DNA of 64,000 bases from Pseudomonas abietaniphila (GCF_900100795.1 NZ_FNCO01000004.1:248001-312000); one strand, 5' to 3'. Shown: positions 8,961 to 18,281, counted from the first letter of the stretch. The notes: generated from the letters alone by a model not told the origin. Numbers and translations: made by a program.

Positions 8961-9815
8961 TTATGCAGCAATCGACAGCTTGAGCTTGTTCATCGCGCTC
9001 TTCTCGAGCTGGCGAATACGCTCTGCGGACACTTTGTATTTCTCCGCCAGATCGTGCAGCGTGGCCTTCTCTTCTGCCAGCCAGCGCTGGTAGAGGATGT
9101 CACGGCTGCGCTCGTCGAGGACGTTCAACGCTTCGTGCAGGTTGGCCGTCGAACTGTCGGTCCAGTCGGAATCTTCCAGCTGACGCGCCGGATCGTAACG
9201 ATGGTCTTCCAGGTAGTTGGCCGGCGACTGGAACGCGCTGTCGTCGTCTGCTTCCGCAGCCGGGTCGAACGCCATGTCGTGGCCGGTCAGGCGGCTTTCC
9301 ATTTCCCGCACTTCACGTGGCTCAACGCCGAGGCTTTCGGCCACGCGATGCACTTCTTCGTTGTTCAGCCACGCTAGACGCTTCTTCTGGCTGCGCAGGT
9401 TGAAGAATAGCTTGCGCTGGGCCTTGGTGGTCGCGACTTTCACGATCCGCCAGTTGCGCAGGATGAACTCGTGAATCTCAGCTTTGATCCAGTGCACGGC
9501 GAACGACACCAGACGCACACCCATTTCTGGGTTGAAACGCTTCACGGCCTTCATGAGGCCGACGTTACCTTCCTGGATCAGGTCAGCCTGAGCCAGGCCG
9601 TAACCGGAATAACTGCGTGCGATATGCACGACAAAACGCAGGTGGGCGAGCACCATCTGCCGAGCCGCCCCTAAATCCTGCTCGTAATAGAGACTCTCGG
9701 CCAGTTCACGCTCCTGCTCGGGCGTCAGCAAAGGAATGCTGTTTACCGTGTGCACATAGGCTTCCAGGTTTGCACCCGGAACCAAGGCATAAGCAGGTTG
9801 CAAAGAATTGGTCAT
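8961..9815 (-). CDS. rpoH: RNA polymerase heat-shock sigma factor RpoH (sigma-32)
   Basis: RpoH directs transcription of chaperones and proteases after heat or protein-folding stress. The 284-residue product shows sigma region 2 ([25 protein letters not shown], then '[28 protein letters not shown]'), the RpoH-box-like stretch '[19 protein letters not shown]' and region 4 with '[18 protein letters not shown]'. ATG 9815 has GGAGG about 9 bp upstream. A sigma-E-like promoter lies at 9862-9888. The ftsYEX operon ends upstream in the same direction, the conserved gammaproteobacterial order. Confidence 0.96.
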   Translation of the reverse strand: MTNSLQPAYALVPGANLEAYVHTVNSIPLLTPEQERELAESLYYEQDLGAARQMVLAHLRFVVHIARSYSGYGLAQADLIQEGNVGLMKAVKRFNPEMGVRLVSFAVHWIKAEIHEFILRNWRIVKVATTKAQRKLFFNLRSQKKRLAWLNNEEVHRVAESLGVEPREVREMESRLTGHDMAFDPAAEADDDSAFQSPANYLEDHRYDPARQLEDSDWTDSSTANLHEALNVLDERSRDILYQRWLAEEKATLHDLAEKYKVSAERIRQLEKSAMNKLKLSIAA

Positions 9816-9861
9816 ACGAAAAAACCTCCGACACATGACTCGTGCAGTTCAGCACTGCGAA

Positions 9862-9888
9862 ATTGACCGGGAACCGCTAAACAAGTTC
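9862..9888 (-). promoter_or_regulatory. Candidate sigma-E/AlgU-type promoter of rpoH
   Basis: On the minus strand GAACTT (complement of 9883-9888) is followed after 16 bp by TCAAT (complement of 9862-9866). GAACTT is a perfect extracytoplasmic sigma -35 element; the -10 is looser than the TCTGA type. The start would lie about 40 nt ahead of the rpoH ATG. GGGAAC/GTTCCC also forms a 6-bp inverted repeat here. AlgU-dependent rpoH transcription is known in P. aeruginosa; the assignment here is inference. Confidence 0.5.
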
Positions 9889-9953
9889 CCTTAGCTGAAA
9901 AGTCAATAGATGAAACAAAATTTACGCTACGAAAATTACCCGAACATTAAGAC

Positions 9954-10979
9954 TCAACGAGGTGCCAGCTCTCTCAAATGGCGTGCAACTGCGATCCACG
10001 CACCGATATACCCCAACAACACCGCCCCTAGCAAGAGCGACAGACCATCGGCCATGGGCACACCGGCCAGGGAAAAATTGCTGCCGTACAGCCCCGCGAG
10101 CCTGACCACGGCCTCATTGAGCCAGTCCAGACCGAACGCCAGCACACCCCACGAGAGTATCCCCGCGCCGAATCCGTACAGCGCGCCCATATAAAGGAAG
10201 GGCCTGCGCACGTAGCTGTCCGTACCGCCTACCAATTTGATGACTTCGATTTCGGTACGACGGTTCTCAATGTGCAGACGAATGGTATTGCCGATGACGA
10301 GCAAAAGCGCCACCACCAGCAACACCGTCAGACCGAACACGAAGCGATCACCCAGCTTGAGAATAGCCGCCAGACGTTCGACCCACACCAGATCCAGCTG
10401 GGCCTGCTGCACCTTCGGCAATTCAGCGAGACGTGTACGTAATGCCTCAAGCGCGGCTTTGTCAACTTCCTGCGGCGTGACCAGCACGACGCCCGGCAAC
10501 GGGTTCTCCGGCAGCTCCTTGAGCGCCTCGCCCAAGCCCGACTGCTGCTGGAACTCGGTCAGGGCCTGATCGCGGCTGATGTACTCCGCTTCGGCGACGC
10601 CGGGCATTCCTTTGATCTGCGTGACCAGACCTTCGCCCTCACTTGGCGAAGCATCCAGTTGCAAATACAGCGAGATCTGCGCCGCACGCTGCCAGGATCC
10701 ACCCAGACGCTCGACATTGCTCAACAGCAACGACAAGCCCATGGGCAAGCTCAACGCGACGGCCATCACCAGACACGTAAAGAAACTGCCGATCGGCTGC
10801 TTGCCCAGACGGCGAAGGCTGTCCAGCAAACTGGAACGATGGGCTTCGACCCAGGCATTGAACAACATGCCAAAGCTGGGGCCGTCGTCTTCATCGTGCT
10901 TCTTTTTCTTCTGCGGGCCTGGCTCGGCGGCCTTCGGCGCGACGCGTTCAGACACTTTAGGGCTGCGAGTGGCACTCAT
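9954..10979 (-). CDS. ftsX: Cell division protein FtsX
   Basis: FtsX is the membrane subunit of the FtsEX complex, which couples ATP hydrolysis to septal peptidoglycan hydrolysis. The 341-residue product has a charged cytoplasmic N-terminus (GPQKKKKHDEDDG), a first helix near 65-85, a periplasmic domain of about 120 residues, and three further helices after 'LGDRFVFGLTVLLVV'. The FtsX core 'NTIRLHIENRRTEIEVIKLVGGTDSYVRRPFL' is intact (10270-10200). The start overlaps the ftsE stop by four bases. Confidence 0.95.
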   Translation of the reverse strand: MSATRSPKVSERVAPKAAEPGPQKKKKHDEDDGPSFGMLFNAWVEAHRSSLLDSLRRLGKQPIGSFFTCLVMAVALSLPMGLSLLLSNVERLGGSWQRAAQISLYLQLDASPSEGEGLVTQIKGMPGVAEAEYISRDQALTEFQQQSGLGEALKELPENPLPGVVLVTPQEVDKAALEALRTRLAELPKVQQAQLDLVWVERLAAILKLGDRFVFGLTVLLVVALLLVIGNTIRLHIENRRTEIEVIKLVGGTDSYVRRPFLYMGALYGFGAGILSWGVLAFGLDWLNEAVVRLAGLYGSNFSLAGVPMADGLSLLLGAVLLGYIGAWIAVARHLRELAPR

Positions 10980-11647
10980 ACGCCAGCCTCCCCGTCACCG
11001 ATCAATCGACCACGCTGCAGCGTCAGCATGCGATGACGCATGCGCGCGATCAGCGCCAGGTCGTGGCTCGCGATCAGCACGCTGGTGCCCAGACGGTTGA
11101 TGTCTTCGAATACACCCATGATCTCCGCTGCCAATCGTGGATCGAGGTTACCGGTCGGTTCATCCGCCAGCAGCAAGGCCGGACGGTGGACGATGGCGCG
11201 GGCGATGCCGACGCGCTGCTGTTGGCCTGTGGACAAGTCGCCGGGATACAGCTCGGCTTTGTCCGACAGCGCCACGCGCTCCAGCGCAGAATCGACGCGT
11301 TTGGTCACTTCCATCTTGGACAGGCCAAGAATCTGCAACGGCAACGCGACGTTATTGAACACCGTGCGATCAAACAGCAACTGGTGGTTCTGGAACACGA
11401 CACCGATCTGCCGACGCAAAAACGGAATTTGCGCCGTGCTGATCTGGCCCAGGTCCTGCCCGGCCAACAGCAGCTTGCCGGTGGTTGGGCGCTCCATCGC
11501 CAGCAGCAGGCGCAGCAAGGTACTTTTACCGGCACCCGAGTGGCCGGTCACAAACAGAAACTCTCCACGACGCACTCGAAAGCTCAGCTCATGCAAGCCG
11601 ACGTGTCCGTTCGGATAGCGTTTACCGACCTGTTCGAAACGAATCAT
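10976..11647 (-). CDS. ftsE: Cell division ATP-binding protein FtsE
   Basis: FtsE is the ABC-type ATPase partner of FtsX. The 223-residue product has the Walker A 'GHSGAGKSTLLRLL', the Q-loop 'VFQNHQLLFDRTV', the signature 'LSTGQQQRVGIARA' and the Walker B 'LLLADEPTGNLDP', followed by the H-loop 'IASHD'. The nearly invariant FtsE start 'MIRFEQVGKRYP' is present. It overlaps ftsY upstream and ftsX downstream (ATGA junctions), so the three genes form one translationally coupled operon. Confidence 0.96.
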   Translation of the reverse strand: MIRFEQVGKRYPNGHVGLHELSFRVRRGEFLFVTGHSGAGKSTLLRLLLAMERPTTGKLLLAGQDLGQISTAQIPFLRRQIGVVFQNHQLLFDRTVFNNVALPLQILGLSKMEVTKRVDSALERVALSDKAELYPGDLSTGQQQRVGIARAIVHRPALLLADEPTGNLDPRLAAEIMGVFEDINRLGTSVLIASHDLALIARMRHRMLTLQRGRLIGDGEAGV

Positions 11648-13200
11648 GTGCGCTCCCGCTCGGCGAATAGGGCTTGAACGAAAGGTTCAGCCTCGAAAGT
11701 ACGCAAATCGTCGATGCCTTCACCGACGCCGACGTAGCGAATCGGCAACCCGAACTGCTTGGCCAGCGCGAAGATCACGCCGCCTTTGGCAGTGCCGTCG
11801 AGTTTGGTCAGCGCCAGCCCGGTCAACTGGACCGTCTGGTTGAACTGTTTGGCCTGATTGATCGCGTTCTGACCGGTGCCCGCGTCCAGTACCAGCAGCA
11901 CTTCGTGCGGCGCCTGCTCGTCGAGCTTGCCGATCACGCGGCGAACCTTCTTGAGCTCTTCCATCAGATTGTCTTTGGTGTGCAGACGACCGGCAGTGTC
12001 GGCAATCAACACATCAATGCCTCGTGCTTTAGCGGCCTGCACGGCGTCGAAAATCACCGAAGCGGAGTCAGCACCGGTGTGCTGGGCGATGACCGGGATT
12101 TTGTTGCGCTCGCCCCACACCTGCAATTGCTCGACGGCTGCGGCACGGAAGGTGTCGCCCGCCGCCAACATGACTTTCTTGCCTTCCAGTTGAAGCTTTT
12201 TCGCCAGTTTGCCAATGGTGGTGGTCTTGCCCGCACCGTTGACGCCCACGACCAGAATCACGAAGGGCTTGTGCTCGGATTTGATCACCAGTGGCGCTTC
12301 CACCGGCTTGAGCATTTCGGTCAGCTCGCTTTGCAACGACTTGTACAGCGCGTCACTGTCAGTCAGTTGTTTACGCGCCACTTTCTGCGTCAAGTTACGC
12401 ACGATCAGCGAAGTTGCCTCAACACCAACGTCCGCGGTCAGCAAACGGGTTTCCAGCTCATCAAGCATGTCGTCGTCGATGGCTTTTTTGCCCAGAAACA
12501 GGCTGGCCATGCCTTCGCCCAGGCTGGCGCTGGTCTTGGACAAGCCCTGTTTGAGACGCGCGAAGAAACCAGGCTGCTTCGGCTCGGCTGTCCCGGATGC
12601 CGGGGCGGTCGCGGGAGCGGCAGGCGCTTCTACAACGGGCACGACCGGGGCACTCACCGGTGCTATGACCGGAGGCGGTGTGACTGGCAAAGGCTGCGAC
12701 AACGCAGGCAGATCATCGCCGGCAACAGGGTCAGGCAAGGCCACCGGGATCGGCTCGATCGACGGCGGCACTTCGAAGGAGGTGACGTCGACAACCGCTG
12801 GCTGCACAGGCGCTTGAGGCGTCGCGAGGTCCGCCTGCACGTGCGAAGCGGTGTACGCCGGAATCTCAGGGGTAACGTGCGGCTCGCTCTCAGGCGTCAA
12901 TGCGACCGGCTCTTCGGCAACCGGCAGTTTCAACCACGGCTCGGCGTCAGCGGGCTCGATAATCGGCGCGGGCGCGTGGGCGGTAATGGCCTCCGGCACG
13001 GGCTCGGCAGGTATGACGGGAGCAATCTGCGGCTCAGCAACGACTGGCGTCTGTTCGACGACAGGCTCGGGCGCTGCTGCAGGTACGTCTTGCGGCTGTT
13101 CGGCGACGGTTTCCTGCGGTTTTTTGCGCAGCCATCCGAACAGGCCTTTCTTCTCGCCAGCCGGGGCTGGGGTCTTCTTGTCGTCGTTGGAACCAAACAT
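11644..13200 (-). CDS. ftsY: Signal recognition particle receptor FtsY
   Basis: FtsY receives SRP-ribosome complexes at the inner membrane. This 518-residue version starts with a short basic region (KKGLFGWLRKKP) and then an acidic, Pro/Ala/Val/Glu-rich low-complexity stretch of about 180 residues. The NG domain follows from about residue 210: G1 'GVNGAGKTTTIGKLA', 'DTFRAAAVEQL', 'DTAGRLHTKDNLMEEL', 'TKLDGTAKGG' and the closing 'GVGEGIDDLRTFEAEPFVQALF'. The long acidic region resembles the A-domain of enterobacterial FtsY. It heads the ftsYEX operon; the 302-bp gap upstream should hold its promoter. Confidence 0.96.
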   Translation of the reverse strand: MFGSNDDKKTPAPAGEKKGLFGWLRKKPQETVAEQPQDVPAAAPEPVVEQTPVVAEPQIAPVIPAEPVPEAITAHAPAPIIEPADAEPWLKLPVAEEPVALTPESEPHVTPEIPAYTASHVQADLATPQAPVQPAVVDVTSFEVPPSIEPIPVALPDPVAGDDLPALSQPLPVTPPPVIAPVSAPVVPVVEAPAAPATAPASGTAEPKQPGFFARLKQGLSKTSASLGEGMASLFLGKKAIDDDMLDELETRLLTADVGVEATSLIVRNLTQKVARKQLTDSDALYKSLQSELTEMLKPVEAPLVIKSEHKPFVILVVGVNGAGKTTTIGKLAKKLQLEGKKVMLAAGDTFRAAAVEQLQVWGERNKIPVIAQHTGADSASVIFDAVQAAKARGIDVLIADTAGRLHTKDNLMEELKKVRRVIGKLDEQAPHEVLLVLDAGTGQNAINQAKQFNQTVQLTGLALTKLDGTAKGGVIFALAKQFGLPIRYVGVGEGIDDLRTFEAEPFVQALFAERERT

Positions 13201-13502
13201 GGAGGACGGCTATCTCAAGGTAGCGACGCGCCAGAGCGGCGCCTCTGAAAATTCTGTCAATGCGAAACAGACTGCTTTTATGTCCGCTTGTTCATCAGTT
13301 GGCTGAGTGAGCTTTACTCGACAATCGCTCAACACTCCCGGCAATCCCTACAGAAATGCGCCATAGCAGCGCATTTCATCGTAGTCCGATTCCCAAGCAT
13401 GAGTCTTAGACATAGTCGGCAGCCAAACTGGCCGCTATCCTAACACCCCCGCGCCCGCCGACGCTAAGTTCAAGCAGGCCGCCTCGAAGGTTCAAATTAC
13501 GA
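13201..13502. other. Divergent intergenic spacer ftsY / M16 peptidase
   Basis: These 302 bp separate two divergent operons and must contain both promoters. I see no convincing -35/-10 pair, REP element, terminator or small gene. Short reading frames here lack a ribosome-binding site and family resemblance. Confidence 0.6.
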
Positions 13503-14858
13503 ATGAATGCTCTCGCCCGCTGTGCCGCAGGCCTGCTGCTCGGCACACTCTGTTTGCCCCTTGCAGCCAACGCCGCCGATCCCCAACCCACTTCCGAATT
13601 CACGCTGGATAACGGCCTGAAAGTGGTCGTGCGCGAAGACCATCGCGCGCCGGTCGTGGTGTCTCAGGTCTGGTACAAGGTCGGCTCCAGCTATGAAACG
13701 CCCGGCCAGACGGGCCTTTCCCATGCGCTTGAACACATGATGTTCAAAGGCAGTTCCAAGGCGGGTCCGGGTGAAGCGTCGCTGATCCTGCGCGACCTGG
13801 GCGCCGAAGAGAACGCCTTCACCAGCGACGACTACACCGCCTACTATCAGGTGCTGGCGCGTGACCGTCTGAGCGTAGCCTTCGAACTGGAAGCCGACCG
13901 CATGGCGACGCTGAAGCTGCCACCGGAAGAATTCGCCCGCGAGATCGAAGTCATCAAGGAAGAGCGCCGCCTGCGCACGGACGACAAGCCCAACGCCAAG
14001 GCTTACGAGCGCTTCAAGGCCATCGCCTACCCTGCCAGCGGCTATCACACGCCGACCATCGGCTGGATGGCTGACCTGGACCGCATGAAAGTCGAAGAGC
14101 TGCGTCACTGGTATGAATCCTGGTACGTGCCGAACAACGCCACGCTGGTGGTGGTCGGTGACGTGAAACCCGACGAAGTGAAGGTCTTGGCCGAGCGTTT
14201 CTTCGGTCCGATTCCGCGTCGCGATGTTCCACCTTCGAAAAAGCCGCTCGAATTGCCTGAGCCAGGCCTGCGCCAGATCACTGTTCATGTGGCGACGCAG
14301 ATGCCGAGCCTGATGTACGGCTTCAACGTACCGAGCCTTTCCACCGCCACCGACCCTCAGTCGGTGAACGCACTGCGCCTGATCTCTGCCCTGCTCGACG
14401 GTGGCTACAGCGCACGCATCCCGACCCGCCTCGAACGCGGCGAAGAGCTGGTCACCGGCGCATCGTCGGACTACGACGCCTATACCCGTGGCGACAGCCT
14501 GTTCACCATCAGCGCCACGCCTAACCAGCAGAAGAAGAAAACCCTGGCCGACACCGAAGCCGGTATCTGGCGCCTGCTCGACGAACTGAAAACCAAGCCG
14601 CCGACCCAGGAAGAACTGGAGCGGGTGCGTGCCCAGGTCATCGCCGGGCTGGTTTACGAACGCGATTCGATTACCAGTCAGGCGAGCACCATCGGCGAAC
14701 TGGAAACCGTCGGGCTGTCCTGGCGGCTCATCGACCAAGAACTGGCCGCGCTGCAAAGCGTGACGCCGCAAGACATCCAGAAAGCTGCACGCACCTATTT
14801 CACCCGCGAACGCCTTGCGGTCGCACACGTTCTGCCTGAGGAGAAAGCCCATGAGTAA
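13503..14858 (+). CDS. Secreted M16 family zinc peptidase (catalytic subunit)
   Basis: The 451-residue product has a signal peptide (residues 1-25, ending 'LPLAANAADP'), so it is probably periplasmic. The M16 inverted zinc motif HxxEH is at residues 74-78 (HALEH), with the distal Glu in 'FELEADRM'. The second half has the usual degenerate M16 domain with 'DGGYSARIPTRLERGEELVTG'. Such proteins resemble mitochondrial processing peptidase beta subunits and degrade peptides; the natural substrate is unknown. The next gene encodes a zinc-motif-less partner overlapping by 8 bp, so a heterodimer is expected. Confidence 0.88.
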   Translation: MNALARCAAGLLLGTLCLPLAANAADPQPTSEFTLDNGLKVVVREDHRAPVVVSQVWYKVGSSYETPGQTGLSHALEHMMFKGSSKAGPGEASLILRDLGAEENAFTSDDYTAYYQVLARDRLSVAFELEADRMATLKLPPEEFAREIEVIKEERRLRTDDKPNAKAYERFKAIAYPASGYHTPTIGWMADLDRMKVEELRHWYESWYVPNNATLVVVGDVKPDEVKVLAERFFGPIPRRDVPPSKKPLELPEPGLRQITVHVATQMPSLMYGFNVPSLSTATDPQSVNALRLISALLDGGYSARIPTRLERGEELVTGASSDYDAYTRGDSLFTISATPNQQKKKTLADTEAGIWRLLDELKTKPPTQEELERVRAQVIAGLVYERDSITSQASTIGELETVGLSWRLIDQELAALQSVTPQDIQKAARTYFTRERLAVAHVLPEEKAHE

Positions 14859-16347
14859 GCGCAACGAAACACGCTTTGCGCGAACGCGGGCCCCTGCGTT
14901 ATTGCTTGCCGCGACCCTCGGCCTGTTCGGTGCAGCTTCGGTGATGGCCGACACGACCGCTGACGCACCCAAGGCGATCGACAAAGCCGCCAACACTCTC
15001 GAATCGCTGAAAGAGCTCGACGGCAAAGCACCCGCCCGCCGGACGCTGAACATCCAGTCGTGGAAAACCGCCGAAGGCGCGCGCGTGCTGTTCGTCGAAG
15101 CCCATGAGCTGCCGATGTTCGATATGCGCCTGCTGTTCGCTGCAGGCAGCAGTCAGGACGGCGCGACGCCGGGTATCGCCCTGATCACCAACGCCATGCT
15201 CAACGAAGGCGTGAAAGGCAAGGATGTCAGCGCCATTGCCCAAGGTTTCGAAGGCCTGGGCGCCGACTTCGGCAACGGTTCCTACCGCGACATGGCCCTT
15301 GCGTCGTTGCGCAGCCTGAGTGCGCCGGACAAGCGTGAGCCTGCGCTGAAACTGTTCTCGGAAGTTGTCGGTAAACCTACTTTCCCGGCCGACTCGCTGG
15401 CGCGGATCAAGAATCAGCTGATGGCCAGCTTCGAGTACCAGAAGCAGAACCCCGGAAAGCTTGCGGGCGACGAATTGTTCAAGCGCCTGTACGGCGATCA
15501 CCCCTACGCACACCCGAGCATGGGCACGGCTAAAAGCATCACGCCTATTAACCTGGCTCAGCTAAAAGCCTTCCATGCCAAGGCTTACGCAGCCGGTAAC
15601 GCGGTCATTGCCCTGGTCGGCGACCTGTCCCGTTCGGAGGCGGAAGCCGTAGCCGCTCAAGTGTCGGCGTCGTTGCCGAAAGGGCCGGCCCTGGCCAAGA
15701 CCGCCGCACCGACCGAGCCCAAGCCAGGCGAAACCCACATCGAGTTTCCGTCGAAGCAGACGCACCTGATGCTGGCTGAACTGGGCATCGACCGCGCAGA
15801 CCCGGATTACGCTGCGTTGTCGCTGGGTAACTCGATTCTGGGTGGCGGTGGTTTCGGCAGTCGCTTGATGTCGGAAGTCCGCGAGAAACGTGGCCTGACC
15901 TACGGCGTGTCCTCGGGCTTTACCCCGATGCAGGCACAAGGTCCGTTCATGATTGGGCTGCAGACCCGCGCCGAACTGAGCGAAAACACGCTCAAGCTGG
16001 TCAAGGACATCACCCGCGACTTCCTCGCCAACGGCCCGACCCAGAAAGAACTGGACGATGCCAAGCGCGAACTGGCGGGCAGTTTCCCGCTCTCGACCGC
16101 CAGCAACTCGGCGATCGTTGGCCAACTGGGTGCCATTGGCTTCTATAATCTGCCCCTGACCTACCTCGAAGACTTCATGACGCAGTCCCAGAGCGTCACC
16201 GTCGAGCAGATCAAGGCGGTGATGAACAAGCATCTGGACGCTGACAAGCTGGTGATCGTGACTGCCGGTCCGACCGTCCCGCAGAAACCGCTGCCGCCCC
16301 CTACTGATAAACCCGCCGAGCAACCTCTCGGCGTTCCGGAGCACTAA
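14851..16347 (+). CDS. M16 family peptidase-like protein lacking the zinc motif (partner subunit)
   Basis: A 498-residue exported protein; signal peptide within about residues 1-33. Where HxxEH should stand, the sequence reads 'GIALITNAMLNEG', so the zinc ligands are absent, but the C-terminal domain keeps the substrate-binding R/Y pair in 'EVREKRGLTYGVSSG'. This active/inactive division between neighbouring genes is typical of bacterial M16B proteins. ATG 14851 follows GAGGAG and overlaps the catalytic subunit gene. The tail is Pro-rich and low-complexity (KPLPPPTDKP). Confidence 0.87.
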   Translation: MSKRNETRFARTRAPALLLAATLGLFGAASVMADTTADAPKAIDKAANTLESLKELDGKAPARRTLNIQSWKTAEGARVLFVEAHELPMFDMRLLFAAGSSQDGATPGIALITNAMLNEGVKGKDVSAIAQGFEGLGADFGNGSYRDMALASLRSLSAPDKREPALKLFSEVVGKPTFPADSLARIKNQLMASFEYQKQNPGKLAGDELFKRLYGDHPYAHPSMGTAKSITPINLAQLKAFHAKAYAAGNAVIALVGDLSRSEAEAVAAQVSASLPKGPALAKTAAPTEPKPGETHIEFPSKQTHLMLAELGIDRADPDYAALSLGNSILGGGGFGSRLMSEVREKRGLTYGVSSGFTPMQAQGPFMIGLQTRAELSENTLKLVKDITRDFLANGPTQKELDDAKRELAGSFPLSTASNSAIVGQLGAIGFYNLPLTYLEDFMTQSQSVTVEQIKAVMNKHLDADKLVIVTAGPTVPQKPLPPPTDKPAEQPLGVPEH

Positions 16348-16967
16348 TGACCTCGACTTCCAAGCCGCCGCGTATCCACAAAGGGCACAAAATCCACACG
16401 GGCCTGGGCCAACTGCGGATTATCGGCGGCGAATGGCGCAGTCGGCGTCTGAGTTTCCCTGACGGCCCGGGCTTGCGCCCGACCCCGGATCGCGTGCGTG
16501 AAACGCTGTTCAACTGGCTGGCGCCTTATATCGAAGGCGCCCGTGTACTCGACCCGTTCGCGGGCAGCGGCGCGCTGTACCTGGAGGCCTTGTCGCGTGG
16601 CGCCAGCATGGGCCTGGCGCTAGACACCAACTCAACCGCCATTTCCAGCTTGCGCGAACACTTGGGCACCTTGCGCTGCACAGTCGGCAAGACGCACGCC
16701 ACCGACGCACTGCGGTATCTGGAGTCGCAAGCGGCTGATCAGTTCGACGTGGTCTTTCTCGACCCACCATTTCATCAGAATCTGCTGACGCCCGCGTGCA
16801 CGCTTCTCGAAGAGCGCAACTGGCTGGCGGATAACGCGTGGATCTACACCGAGAGTGAAACCGCGCCGTCGACCCTTGGCCTGCCGGGCAACTGGCGCCT
16901 GCACCGTGAGAAAAAGGCCGGGCAGGTGTATTACGCGCTATGGGAAAGAAGTGTTGCCGCGAGCTGA
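16347..16967 (+). CDS. rsmD: 16S rRNA (guanine(966)-N2)-methyltransferase RsmD
   Basis: RsmD methylates G966 of 16S rRNA in the 30S subunit. The 206-residue protein has 'IIGGEWRSRRL.FP', 'RPTPDRVRETLFNWL', motif I 'VLDPFAGSGALYLEALSRG' and the catalytic motif IV as 'FLDPPF'. The first ATG shares one base with the upstream stop (TAATG), so translation is coupled. The 3' end overlaps the YheT-type gene by 17 bp. Confidence 0.94.
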   Translation: MTSTSKPPRIHKGHKIHTGLGQLRIIGGEWRSRRLSFPDGPGLRPTPDRVRETLFNWLAPYIEGARVLDPFAGSGALYLEALSRGASMGLALDTNSTAISSLREHLGTLRCTVGKTHATDALRYLESQAADQFDVVFLDPPFHQNLLTPACTLLEERNWLADNAWIYTESETAPSTLGLPGNWRLHREKKAGQVYYALWERSVAAS

Positions 16968-17979
16968 CCGCCGTCCGTTCGTTCCCGCGTTCGGACTCAG
17001 CAACCCTCACCTGCAGACCCTCTGGGGCCCGCTCTGGCGAAAAACCATTCACATGGATCGTCGACGCGAGCGCATCTGGCTGGAGGACGGCGACTTCCTC
17101 GACATGGACTGGTACGGACCGCACGACGCCAAAGCACCCGTCGTGCTGGTGCTCCATGGCCTCACCGGCTCCTCCAACTCGCCGTACGTCGTTGGCTTAC
17201 AGCAGGCAATGGAAAAACGAGGCTGGACCAGCGTCGCGCTGAACTGGCGAGGCTGTTCGGGCGAACCCAATCTACTTCCGCGCAGCTACCATTCCGGCGC
17301 GAGCGAAGACCTGGCCGCCGTCATCGCACATATCCGCACCGCACGACCACTGGCGCCGTTGTACGCGGTCGGCTATTCGCTGGGCGGCAACATTCTGCTC
17401 AAGCACCTGGGCGAGTCAGGGCTGGACAGCAACCTTCAAGGTGCGGCGGCGGTTTCGGTGCCGTTTCGTCTGGATGAGTGCGCTGATCGTATCGGCCTGG
17501 GTTTTTCCAAGGTCTATCAGCGGCATTTCATGCGTGAAATGGTCGGGTATATCCGCGACAAACAACGCCGCTTTCAGCATGAGGGCATGAACGAAGGCCT
17601 CGCCACCCTTGCCGCACTGGGTTCGCTGGACAATCTGCGCACGTTCTGGGACTTCGATGGAAAAGTGACCGCGCCACTCAACGGTTTTGTCGACGCTCAG
17701 GATTATTACCGCCGCGCCTCAAGCCGCTATTTCCTCGGAGCAATCCGCACGCCGACGCTGCTGGTGCAGTCCCTGGACGATCCGTTCGTATTCAAACACA
17801 GCCTGCCGGACGCAAGCGAGCTGTCCGCAAGCACGCAGTTCGACCTGCAAAACCAGGGCGGTCATGTGGGGTTTGTCGGCGGCACGATCAGAACGCCGAC
17901 CTATTACCTGGAACAGCGGATTCCGGAGTGGTTGGTGGATGTGCATGGGGCTCAAGCAAGTCTGACACTTCGCCCTTGA
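16951..17979 (+). CDS. YheT-family alpha/beta hydrolase
   Basis: The 342-residue product is an alpha/beta hydrolase of the YheT/EMB8 group: N-terminal 'FVPAFGLSNPHLQTLWG', oxyanion region 'LVLHGLTGSSNSPYV', nucleophile elbow 'GYSLGGNILLK' and terminal His in 'GGHVGFVGG'. The physiological substrate is unknown; relatives act on short-chain esters. The best start is GTG 16951 (TTG 16954 is adjacent), because no ATG precedes the conserved 'RRPFVPAF' except far upstream inside rsmD. It is translationally linked to rsmD. Confidence 0.85.
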   Translation: MLPRADRRPFVPAFGLSNPHLQTLWGPLWRKTIHMDRRRERIWLEDGDFLDMDWYGPHDAKAPVVLVLHGLTGSSNSPYVVGLQQAMEKRGWTSVALNWRGCSGEPNLLPRSYHSGASEDLAAVIAHIRTARPLAPLYAVGYSLGGNILLKHLGESGLDSNLQGAAAVSVPFRLDECADRIGLGFSKVYQRHFMREMVGYIRDKQRRFQHEGMNEGLATLAALGSLDNLRTFWDFDGKVTAPLNGFVDAQDYYRRASSRYFLGAIRTPTLLVQSLDDPFVFKHSLPDASELSASTQFDLQNQGGHVGFVGGTIRTPTYYLEQRIPEWLVDVHGAQASLTLRP

Positions 17980-18039
17980 TTCCCCCCTGGGGCGTGAGAA
18001 CAAGGCTTTCCCGCGGCGCAGATTCCGTTCGCCGACCCC

Positions 18040-18127
18040 GTAGGAGCCGGCTTGCTGGCGAAAGCGGTGTGTCATTCGCCGTCGATGTTGCTGACCCACC
18101 GCATTCGCCAGCAAGCCGGCTCCTACA
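18040..18127. repeat. Inverted REP pair (GTAGGAGCCGGCTTGCTGGC type)
   Basis: The left arm starts at 18040 and the inverted right arm, GCCAGCAAGCCGGCTCCTAC, ends at 18127. It is the same family as 5531-5618. Confidence 0.88.
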
Positions 18128-18169
18128 ATATCAGCGTCGTCCCGAAGTCTTCGTCACGACGCGAACCCT

Positions 18170-18281
18170 GTAGGAGACGTCCGAGGTTACGAGGGTATGG
18201 GCCGCACTCGGACGAATGCGGTGTGTCAGTCGCAGTTGATGCTGCTGACCCACCGCATTCGCCAGCAAGCCGGCTCCTACA
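18170..18281. repeat. Hybrid REP pair with two different arms
   Basis: The left arm reads GTAGGAGACGTCCGAGGTTA at 18170, but the inverted right arm (ending 18281) is the GCCGGCTCCTAC family seen at 18040-18127. The inner TGCGGTGTGTCAG / CTGACCCACCGCA segments still pair. The left-arm family reappears in the 207-bp repeats at 26381-26823. Together with 18040-18127 it fills most of the 447-bp gap between the hydrolase and azlC genes. Confidence 0.75.

Noticed and set aside
11674..13248. 524-codon plus-strand open frame antisense to ftsY
   Set aside because: Low-complexity Arg/Gly/Gln/Asp product mirroring GC-rich codons of ftsY; no family resemblance.
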